NCBI GenBank assembly: GCA_902771155.1 | Contig: CACXVS010000034.1 | Coordinates: 1-30,697, forward strand | Reading direction: 5' to 3' | DNA from: an uncultured Prevotellaceae bacterium | Lineage (GTDB): Bacteria > Bacteroidota > Bacteroidia > Bacteroidales > Bacteroidaceae | Length of the DNA: 30,697 bases | Shown here: positions 24,949 through 30,697 of the stretch, piece by piece | How the letters are laid out: the number at the start of each line of letters is the position of its first letter | Position numbering within the stretch: position 1 is the first letter of the stretch | The notes under the pieces: generated by a model | What the model was told of the DNA's origin: nothing | The model's input: only the letters and a program-made list of their open reading frames with translations | The model's database searches: none | Made by a program: the position numbers and the translations under genes

Positions 24949-24970
24949 AGTGGACTATATATAGAAGTGT
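24949..24970 (-). promoter_or_regulatory. Distal operator copy upstream of susC
   Basis: The minus strand reads ACACTTCTATAT-ATAGTCCACT. It aligns with the proximal copy in both halves (CACTT and TCCACT) and the central TAT, and starts 94 bp upstream of that copy. Confidence 0.55.
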
Positions 24971-25035
24971 AAAAAAGACATTTCTGCCCAAAAACACGGG
25001 TATTTTTGGTGTTTTTGCTTGCTCTTAGTAAACAG

Positions 25036-25170
25036 GGAGACAAGGAGTTCAGGGAGTTCAAGGAGTTCAGGACAATACCTGATTCCGCTGTTTCTCCTGC
25101 ACGATGAAACATATGTCTTGAACTCCCAGAACTCCCTGAACTCCTTGAACTCCTTGAACTCCTTGTCTCC
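25036..25170. repeat. Inverted arrays of 9-bp repeats (GAACTCCTT / AAGGAGTTC)
   Basis: Three direct 9-bp units AAGGAGTTC-like (25042-25068) face five units GAACTCC(TT/CT/CA) (25120-25164). Outer arms GGAGACAAGGAGTTCA (25036-25051) and its complement (25155-25170) pair perfectly. The two arrays could form a hairpin of about 40 bp around a 40-nt spacer. Reading frames crossing it (for example minus 25223-24942) give only Ser/Arg or Lys/Glu/Phe runs and look non-coding. It lies between a terminator and the susC promoter. Confidence 0.75.
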
Positions 25171-25173
25171 TTT

Positions 25174-25205
25174 AAACAAAAATAAGCGCCTGCTCCCGCA
25201 GACGC
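25174..25205 (-). terminator. Intrinsic terminator upstream of susC
   Basis: The minus strand has GCGTCTGC, a GGGA (GNRA-type) tetraloop, and GCAGGCGC (25205-25186). This is an 8-bp stem with one G-T pair, followed by the T-rich TTATTTTTGTTT (25185-25174). It lies about 80-110 nt downstream of the promoter box at 25289-25296, so that transcript should end here or be attenuated. Confidence 0.6.
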
Positions 25206-25285
25206 CCATTCTTTTAAATTCACTACAATAACTAATAACTACTAACTAATATAAACCAAATTAACTAACCATAAAACGTTTCTTT
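25175..25285 (-). ncRNA. Possible short RNA or attenuated leader upstream of susC
   Basis: A promoter (25289-25296) and a terminator (25174-25205) bracket about 110 nt with no convincing reading frame: an ATG at 25272 stops after three codons. The RNA would begin with an AT-rich TTAGTTA-repeat segment and end in the GNRA hairpin. It could be a small RNA, or a leader from which read-through joins susC. The bounds are inferred from the sequence only. Confidence 0.35.
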
Positions 25286-25288
25286 GTG

Positions 25289-25341
25289 CAAAGATACAAC
25301 GATTTCTGCCCCAAAACAAGGGCATATATATAAAGAAGTGG
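25289..25341 (-). promoter_or_regulatory. Second promoter upstream of susC with proximal operator copy
   Basis: The minus-strand TATCTTTG (25296-25289) fits TAnnTTTG with a TTG 20 nt upstream. A bipartite site (CCACTTCTTTAT-ATATATGCCC, 25341-25320) ends 23 nt upstream of the box. Its left half and TATATA centre match the susC copies; its right half is diverged. Confidence 0.55.
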
Positions 25342-25356
25342 ATAGTTTTTAGGATA

Positions 25357-25391
25357 CAAAAATGCAACTGCCTTAAAATAAAGCAGTTGCA
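25357..25391 (-). terminator. Intrinsic terminator of the GH43-aquaporin transcript
   Basis: On the minus strand TGCAACTGC (25391-25383) pairs with GCAGTTGCA (25371-25363), a perfect 9-bp stem with an 11-nt loop, followed by TTTTTG (25362-25357). It lies about 60 nt past the aquaporin stop codon. Confidence 0.75.
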
Positions 25392-25412
25392 CTATCATTG
25401 AATCAGATTAAA

Positions 25413-25434
25413 TGTGGATTGGATATAGAAGTGT
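25413..25434 (-). promoter_or_regulatory. Distal operator copy for the second susC-side promoter
   Basis: The minus strand reads ACACTTCTATAT-CCAATCCACA, identical to the 24949 site in its first 12 bases and nearly so in the right half. It starts 93 bp upstream of the copy at 25320. It lies in the aquaporin 3' untranslated region, before that gene's terminator. Confidence 0.55.
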
Positions 25435-25451
25435 GATAAACACACAAAACC

Positions 25452-26129
25452 TTATTTCTCCTCAGAATCAATCAGTTTCCAGATACCCGCAGCACAAGCG
25501 CCACCCACGAACGGACCTACGATGAAGATCCAGAGATTAGTCATTGCAGTACCACCCTGGAAGATGGCGGGAGCGATAGAACGGGCGGGGTTCACTGATG
25601 TACCAGTGTAACGGATACATACCAGGTGGACAAGGATCAGAGAAAGACCGATAGCCAGACCTGCGAAATTGTTGGTAGCACCATTGGTCTTTGACGTAGC
25701 ACCCAGAACCACCAGCACAAAGACACAAGTGAAGATAATCTCAGCGAGCAGACCGCCCAGCATCGAGACATTCACCTGCAGGTCGTTGGCACCAGTACCC
25801 TCAAGTCCGGGCACATTCTCTGTCAGGATGTAGAGCAGCAAGCTACCGATAAAGGCACCGATCACCTGGAAAAGCATGTACATGACACAGTCCTTGGCAC
25901 TCATACGACCACTCAGGAACACACCGAGGGTAATGGCTGGATTGATGTGGCAACCACTGATGCCGCCAATCGTATAAGCCATCGCTACTACGGCCAGACC
26001 GAAGGCAAATGCCGTACCCACCACAGCGGGGATATTGTTCACTGGGTCACAACCCAAACTAACTGCGACGCCGCAGCCCATCAACACGAGCACCATGGTG
26101 CCCACCATCTCTGCTAAATACTTTTTCAT
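25452..26129 (-). CDS. aqpZ: Aquaporin (AqpZ-like water channel)
   Basis: A 225-aa major intrinsic protein with six membrane segments and the two half-helix NPA motifs at N63 (HINPAIT) and N180 (SVNPARS). The selectivity-filter residues read F43, H168, T177 and R183, the F/H/T/R set of water-selective AqpZ, not the set of glycerol facilitators. It lies in the inner membrane. It begins 49 bp after the GH43 stop codon with no promoter box seen between them, so it may be co-transcribed with GH43. A perfect palindrome AATAAC-G-GTTATT (26157-26169) lies in the gap. Its link with glycan use, if any, might be osmotic, but simple chance proximity is just as likely. Confidence 0.93.
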   Translation of the reverse strand: MKKYLAEMVGTMVLVLMGCGVAVSLGCDPVNNIPAVVGTAFAFGLAVVAMAYTIGGISGCHINPAITLGVFLSGRMSAKDCVMYMLFQVIGAFIGSLLLYILTENVPGLEGTGANDLQVNVSMLGGLLAEIIFTCVFVLVVLGATSKTNGATNNFAGLAIGLSLILVHLVCIRYTGTSVNPARSIAPAIFQGGTAMTNLWIFIVGPFVGGACAAGIWKLIDSEEK

Positions 26130-26178
26130 AATCTTTACTGTTTAATGGTTTTTACTAATAACGGTTATTATTTTTGTT

Positions 26179-27741
26179 TTATTGCTCTTGATAGTCAAAA
26201 TAGTCGAACAGCGCAAACGATCGTCCGTAAGCTTCCGAGAAGTTGTTCTCTACGGCATACAGTCCGATGACAGCTCCAGTAAAACCACCCACCACCTCTG
26301 TGCTCAGCAGCGAGCAGTCGAGGGTCGCCAATGTCTTATAGGCCTTCCCGTCAACAGAGTAGTCGAACATATAATGAAGTCCGTCACTCCTGATACGCAG
26401 GTAGGCCGCACTGCAGTCGATCTCGGCAGTAGCCATCACACTCTCCACACTCTTCAGCTTGCATTTTACCGCCACCTGAGTCTTATTGTTTGTGGGCCGC
26501 ATGAAAATCTCCGCATGACCGTCGTGAATCTGATAAATCGTCATGCCGGCCTCATCCCTTGGCAATCCTTCCTCAAAATTAACGTATGTCTCAGCCACCA
26601 TGTTGGCACTCTCCTGTCGGCGCCCGATAAACGTAGGACGGTCGTTCTTCGACAAGGGACCTCGCGAACTGATGAGCTGAAGTCTTCCCACGCGAACCTT
26701 ATAATTATTAGAATCCGGATTCTGGATATACACCCACTCCTTACCGAGAGGCTTGTCAAATGTCGTGCGTATATGGCGCTTCTGCGATTTCTGTTCCACG
26801 CCCAGAGGCTTTCCGCTCATCAGCGTGTCTATAGGCTCACCGCCGTTGACCACCGGCCATTGGCCTTTCTTCCATTCCACAGGTGCCAGAAAGGTCTCTC
26901 GCCCCAGGTGATGGTAGTTGCCACCGAACTGGCGTTGGGCCAGAAACACCACCCACCACGAACCGTCCTGAGCCTGGACGAAGTCGCCATGCCCTACGGC
27001 CTGTATCTGACTCTGCTGCCCTTTGACGTTGCAATGGGTGAAGATAGGGTTCTTCGAGTACCCCTCGTAGGGTCCGTAGATGTTTTTGCTGCGGGCGATG
27101 GTCATGCAATGGGCGATTTCCGTCCCGCCTTCCGATATCAGCAGATAATACCACCCGTCTTTCTTATAGATATGTGGTGCCTCGGGGTAGCGCATGCCCA
27201 TCCCCTGCCACAGGGGCTTGCCGGGCGCCAGCTGCTTACCCGTCTTCACGTCGATTTCACTGAGCACGATGGTATTGTCGGGATTGCTCACCAGATAGCA
27301 CTTGCCGTTCTCAAACCACAGCGAGGGGTCGATGCCCTGCTGCTCCAGCCAGAGAGGCTCGCTCCAGGGCCCCCGCGGGTCCTTCGCCGTCACGAGGAAG
27401 TTGCCGCCGTTGCCCACATTGGTGGCTACCAGGTAGAACGTGCCGTCGTGATAACGGATGGTAGGTGCCGAGATGCCCGTCCAGGCGACGGCCCCCTTCA
27501 GCGGTATCTGCGACTCACGGTCGAGCACATTACCTATCTGCTCCCAGTTCACCAGGTCCTTCGAGTGGTAGATGGGCACCCCGGGGAAATACTGGAACGA
27601 GGCATTCACCAGGTAGAAATCATCGCCCACACGGCAGATGCTGGGCGAGGGATGGAAGCCTGGAATAATGGGATTACGATATTGCGCCGATGCAGTCAGC
27701 GTAACGAGAATCAAGCAAACAAAGCACAACAGCTTCTTCAT
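26179..27741 (-). CDS. GH43 beta-xylosidase/arabinofuranosidase-like enzyme with C-terminal beta-sandwich
   Basis: A 520-aa secreted family 43 enzyme (signal peptide MKKLLCFVCLILVTLTASA). The five-bladed propeller covers about 22-310 and a GH43-associated beta-sandwich about 325-518. The general acid E187 (YPEAPH) and the pKa-modulating D138 (GIDPSLW) are present. At the usual general-base position the motif is GFHPSPS, with Ser32 in place of the normal Asp (GF.PDPS). RNPIIPGFHPSPSICRVGDDFYL and FPGVPIYHSKDLVNW place it with beta-xylosidase/arabinofuranosidase-like subfamilies seen in Bacteroidota hemicellulose loci. It has its own promoter box (27762-27769) without the PUL motif, so regulation probably differs from susC. 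Confidence 0.9.
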   Translation of the reverse strand: MKKLLCFVCLILVTLTASAQYRNPIIPGFHPSPSICRVGDDFYLVNASFQYFPGVPIYHSKDLVNWEQIGNVLDRESQIPLKGAVAWTGISAPTIRYHDGTFYLVATNVGNGGNFLVTAKDPRGPWSEPLWLEQQGIDPSLWFENGKCYLVSNPDNTIVLSEIDVKTGKQLAPGKPLWQGMGMRYPEAPHIYKKDGWYYLLISEGGTEIAHCMTIARSKNIYGPYEGYSKNPIFTHCNVKGQQSQIQAVGHGDFVQAQDGSWWVVFLAQRQFGGNYHHLGRETFLAPVEWKKGQWPVVNGGEPIDTLMSGKPLGVEQKSQKRHIRTTFDKPLGKEWVYIQNPDSNNYKVRVGRLQLISSRGPLSKNDRPTFIGRRQESANMVAETYVNFEEGLPRDEAGMTIYQIHDGHAEIFMRPTNNKTQVAVKCKLKSVESVMATAEIDCSAAYLRIRSDGLHYMFDYSVDGKAYKTLATLDCSLLSTEVVGGFTGAVIGLYAVENNFSEAYGRSFALFDYFDYQEQ

Positions 27742-27761
27742 ATTTATAGTCTATTTGGGTG

Positions 27762-27769
27762 CAAAGTTA
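27762..27769 (-). promoter_or_regulatory. GH43 promoter -7 box
   Basis: The minus-strand TAACTTTG (27769-27762) fits TAnnTTTG, 20 bp before the GH43 ATG. No clear -33 TTG and no bipartite CCACTT motif are present at the expected distance. It diverges from the plus-strand promoter at 27811-27841. Confidence 0.5.
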
Positions 27770-27810
27770 AGAATAATTATTGAAATACGACGAACTTTTA
27801 ATAATTTTTT

Positions 27811-27841
27811 TTTGCATTTCGCTCACTTATTCGTAACTTTG
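27811..27841 (+). promoter_or_regulatory. Promoter of the plus-strand PEP/pyruvate-binding gene
   Basis: TTTG (27811-27814) and TAACTTTG (27834-27841) are 19 nt apart, a near-ideal Bacteroidota promoter. Transcription should start only a few bases before the ATG at 27850, so the mRNA would be nearly leaderless. Confidence 0.7.
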
Positions 27842-27849
27842 CAGCAGAT

Positions 27850-30697
27850 ATGGAAGAAGTCAGCAAAATACCACAGGAGTGGAACAAGTTCTACCTGAAG
27901 GACGTGTCGTTTGTCAATCTGATGACGCGCCGCATCTTCAACGTCCTCATCGTGGCCAATCCCTACGACGCCTTCATGCTGGAGGACGACGGGCGTATCG
28001 ATGAGAAGATCTTCGACGAGTATATGGAACTGGGCATGCGCTACCCGCCCACCTTCACGCAGGTATCCACCACCGAGGAGGCCAACGAGGTGCTCCACAC
28101 CACCGACATCGACCTGGTGATCTGTATGCCCGGTAATGCCGACAACGATGCCTTCACCGTGGCCCGCGAGGTAAAGGCAGCCCACCCTAACATCCCCTGC
28201 GTGGTGCTCACGCCGTTCTCCCACGGCATCACCAAACGTATCGAGAACGAGGACATGTCGGTGTTCGACTATGTCTTCTGCTGGCTTGGCAACACCAATC
28301 TCATCATGTCGATCATCAAGCTGCTGGAAGACAAGATGAACATCGACCACGACATCCGTGAGGCCGGTGTGCAGATGATCCTGCTTGTCGAGGACAACAT
28401 CCGCTTCTATTCCAGCGTGCTGCCCAACCTCTATAATTACATCCTCGCCCAGTCGAAGCGCTTCTCCACCGAGGCACTCAATCCCCATGCCGCCGCCCAG
28501 CGCAAGCGCGGACGCCCCAAGGTGGTGCTGGCCACGAACTACGAGGAGGCGATAGCCATCTACGAGAAGTACCACGACAACACCCTGGGTGTCATCTCCG
28601 ACACCCGTTTCCCGATGAAGATTGTTCCCGGGCGCCTCTCCCATGTCGAGGAGGGCGACCCAGAGGCCGGACTGAAGCTCCTCCGCGAGATCCGTCGCCA
28701 GGACGAGTATGTGCCGCTGATCCTCGAGTCCAAGGAGACGCTCAACGCCGCCAAGGCCAAGGCCGATGGCTTCCATTTCATCGACAAGAACTCCACGAAG
28801 ATGAACGTCGATCTCCACCACCTGATGGAGGAGCACATGGGCTTCGGCGACTTTATCTTCCGCGATCCCAAGACCAAGGAAGAGGTGGCCCGCGTGTCGT
28901 CGCTCAAGGAGCTGCAGGATATTATCTTCAAGATCCCCAACGACTCGATGCTCTACCACATCTCGCGCAACCACATGAGCCGCTGGCTCTGCGCCCGTGC
29001 CATCTTCCCCGTTTCAGCCTTTCTGAAGCATGTCACCTGGCACAAGCTCCAGGATGTCGATGCCCACCGTCAGATTATCTTCGACGCCATCGTCCAGTAC
29101 CGCCGCATGAAGAACATCGGCGTGGTGGCCGTCTTCGACCGTCTGAAGTTCGATGCCTATAGCCATTTCGCCCGCATCGGCGAGGGCTCGCTGGGAGGCA
29201 AGGGGCGCGGTCTGGCATTCCTCGACAACATCATCAAGCGCCACCCCGAACTCAACCAGTACGAGAATGCCCACGTCACCATCCCCAAGACGGTGGTGCT
29301 CTGTACCGACTTCTTCGACGAGTTCATGGAGAAGAACAACCTCTACCCCATCGCCCTCAGCGATGCCAGCGACGAGGAGATACTCCAGCAATTCATGCGC
29401 GCCCAGCTGCCCGATACGCTGATAGCCGACTTCTTCACGTTCTTTGATGCCGTCAAGTCGCCTATTGCCGTACGCTCATCGTCGCTGCTCGAAGACTCCC
29501 ACTACCAACCCTTCGCCGGCATCTATTCCACCTATATGATCCCCTATCTCAACGACAAGTACGAGATGCTGCGCATGCTGGCCTGTGCCATCAAGGGCGT
29601 CTATGCCTCGGTCTATTACAAGGACTCCAAGGCCTATATGCTGGCCACGGAGAACGTCATCGACCAGGAGAAGATGGCCGTCATCCTGCAGGAGGTGGTG
29701 GGCAAGCAGTACGGCGACCTCTATTATCCCAACTTCTCGGGCGTGCTCCGCTCGCTCAACTACTACCCCATCGGAGAAGAGACGGCCGAAGAAGGCATCG
29801 CCTCCCTGGCCCTCGGACTCGGCAAGTATATCGTTGACGGCGGTCAGACACTCCGCGTGTCGCCCTACCACCCCACACAGGTGCTCCAGATGTCGGAGAT
29901 GGAGACGGCACTCAGTGAGACACAGACGCGCTTCTACGCCCTCGACATGACGCACATAGGCGACGACTTCAAGGTCGATGACGGTTTCAACATCAAGAAG
30001 ATCCGCGTGAAACAGGCAGCCGAGGATGGAGCCCTCACCTTTATCGCCTCCACCTACGACCCCACCGACCAGATTATCCGCGACGGCATCTACGAGGGTG
30101 GTCGCAAGGTCATCTCCTTCACTGGCGTGCTCCAGCACGGCGTCTTCCCCCTGCCCGAGATCCTGCAGATGGTACAGAAGCTAGGTTCCGACGAGATGAA
30201 GCGCCCCGTGGAGATCGAGTTTGCCTGCAACCTCAACGACGACCGTACCGGCGAGTTCTATCTCCTGCAGATCCGCCCCATCGTCGATTCCAAGCAGGTG
30301 CTCGACGAGGACCTCAAGGCCATCCCCGACGAGCAGTGCCTCTTGCGCTCCCACAACTCCCTCGGTCATGGCATCTCAGAGGATGTGGTCGATGTGGTCT
30401 ATGTGAAAGCCGGCGACGATTTCACGGCCGTCAACAACCCCGCCATTGCCACCCAGATTGAGGAGATCAACCGCAAGTTCCTCGACGAGAACAAAAACTA
30501 CATCCTCATCGGACCGGGCCGTTGGGGCTCCAGCGACTACTGGCTGGGCATCCCCGTCAAGTGGCCCCATATCAGTGCCGCCCGTGTCATCGTCGAGACA
30601 GGTCTGAAGAACTACCATGTCGATCCCTCCCAGGGCACCCACTTCTTCCAGAACCTCACCTCGTTCGGCGTGGGCTATTTCACCATCAACACCTATA
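27850..30697 (+). CDS. Large PEP synthase-like protein with receiver-like N-terminus (partial)
   Basis: The frame is open from the ATG at 27850 to the window end (949 codons, incomplete). Two receiver-like modules come first. Residues 28-160 read NVLIVANPYD, DLVICMPGN and PCVVLTPFS, with no acceptor Asp. Residues 174-330 read MILLVEDN, GVISDTRFPM with D251, VPLILESKE and FIDKN. A PPDK_N/PEP-pyruvate-binding ATP-grasp region follows (about 440-815: IGEGSLGGKGRGLAFLDNI, PIAVRSSSLLEDS, FAGIYSTY, FYLLQIRP). No phospho-His swivel domain or PEP-utilising barrel is seen up to residue 949, so it is probably not a true PEP synthase despite how such proteins are often named. The start is supported by the close promoter and by MEEVSKIPQEW preceding a structured region. 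The gene is visibly GC-richer than the PUL, with C/G at most third codon positions. Confidence 0.85.
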   Translation, partial: MEEVSKIPQEWNKFYLKDVSFVNLMTRRIFNVLIVANPYDAFMLEDDGRIDEKIFDEYMELGMRYPPTFTQVSTTEEANEVLHTTDIDLVICMPGNADNDAFTVAREVKAAHPNIPCVVLTPFSHGITKRIENEDMSVFDYVFCWLGNTNLIMSIIKLLEDKMNIDHDIREAGVQMILLVEDNIRFYSSVLPNLYNYILAQSKRFSTEALNPHAAAQRKRGRPKVVLATNYEEAIAIYEKYHDNTLGVISDTRFPMKIVPGRLSHVEEGDPEAGLKLLREIRRQDEYVPLILESKETLNAAKAKADGFHFIDKNSTKMNVDLHHLMEEHMGFGDFIFRDPKTKEEVARVSSLKELQDIIFKIPNDSMLYHISRNHMSRWLCARAIFPVSAFLKHVTWHKLQDVDAHRQIIFDAIVQYRRMKNIGVVAVFDRLKFDAYSHFARIGEGSLGGKGRGLAFLDNIIKRHPELNQYENAHVTIPKTVVLCTDFFDEFMEKNNLYPIALSDASDEEILQQFMRAQLPDTLIADFFTFFDAVKSPIAVRSSSLLEDSHYQPFAGIYSTYMIPYLNDKYEMLRMLACAIKGVYASVYYKDSKAYMLATENVIDQEKMAVILQEVVGKQYGDLYYPNFSGVLRSLNYYPIGEETAEEGIASLALGLGKYIVDGGQTLRVSPYHPTQVLQMSEMETALSETQTRFYALDMTHIGDDFKVDDGFNIKKIRVKQAAEDGALTFIASTYDPTDQIIRDGIYEGGRKVISFTGVLQHGVFPLPEILQMVQKLGSDEMKRPVEIEFACNLNDDRTGEFYLLQIRPIVDSKQVLDEDLKAIPDEQCLLRSHNSLGHGISEDVVDVVYVKAGDDFTAVNNPAIATQIEEINRKFLDENKNYILIGPGRWGSSDYWLGIPVKWPHISAARVIVETGLKNYHVDPSQGTHFFQNLTSFGVGYFTINTY

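Noticed and set aside
25036..25170. CRISPR array
   Set aside because: Units are 9 bp, contiguous and arranged in opposite orientations, with no unique spacers and no cas genes.
24942..25223. Small minus-strand frames with Ser/Arg/Gly or Lys/Glu/Phe runs upstream of susC
   Set aside because: The runs come from the 9-bp repeat arrays read in different frames; the frames also cross a terminator hairpin.
26182..27783. Long plus-strand frame (533 codons) antisense to GH43
   Set aside because: It is a shadow of GH43, whose motifs and promoter are clear; the antisense translation is rich in His, Arg and Val with no recognisable domain.
27823..28974. Minus-strand frames (up to 383 codons) across 27823-30642
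   Set aside because: They are shadows of the GC-rich plus-strand PEP/pyruvate-binding gene, which is open to the window end and has recognisable motifs.

Overview
The window looks like a chromosomal segment of a Prevotellaceae/Bacteroidota species (Prevotella or Segatella type). The reasons are SusC/SusD-type outer-membrane genes, lipoproteins with LTAC/LTGC lipoboxes, the Bacteroidota promoter box TAnnTTTG (often with a TTG about 20 nt upstream), almost no Shine-Dalgarno sequences, and dispersed palindromic repeats. No tRNA, rRNA, CRISPR array, transposase or phage gene was seen.

Layout. Almost everything from 373 to 27741 is on the minus strand, so transcription runs from high to low coordinates. 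(1) 27741-25452: a secreted GH43 enzyme and an AqpZ-like aquaporin, probably one transcript with a terminator at 25357-25391. (2) 24754-15143: a polysaccharide utilization locus (PUL) core, susC - susD - surface glycan-binding lipoprotein - GH16 lipoprotein - GH5 lipoprotein, closed by a terminator at 15009-15037. (3) 14708-9246: GH3, a DUF5686 outer-membrane protein and a NarL/LuxR-type response regulator, tightly packed. (4) 9156-373: a periplasmic-propeller sensor with a degenerate kinase, then GH31, a 72-aa protein of unknown function and GH2, behind a separate promoter. (5) From 27850 on the plus strand: a large PEP/pyruvate-binding-domain protein, GC-richer than the PUL and cut by the window end. 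The left 372 bases are repeats plus the promoter and first codons of another minus-strand gene.

How the genes fit together. The SusC/SusD pair and the glycan-binding protein, which has three CBM-like repeats (two of them recent near-duplicates), would capture a beta-glucan. GH16 (laminarinase-type EIDIME active site) and GH5 would cut it at the surface, and periplasmic GH3 would release glucose. The GH31 (alpha-xylosidase-like, PA14-containing) and GH2 (beta-galactosidase-like) pair, with GH43 nearby, resembles the side-chain set of xyloglucan loci. The locus may therefore handle more than one beta-glucan.

The most notable signal is regulatory. Three promoters (susC; a second promoter 464 bp upstream of it that runs into a terminator; and GH3) each carry two copies of a ~22-bp bipartite motif. 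One copy lies 22-23 nt upstream of the TAnnTTTG box and the other 93-95 bp further upstream. The promoters of GH43, the sensor and the plus-strand gene lack it.
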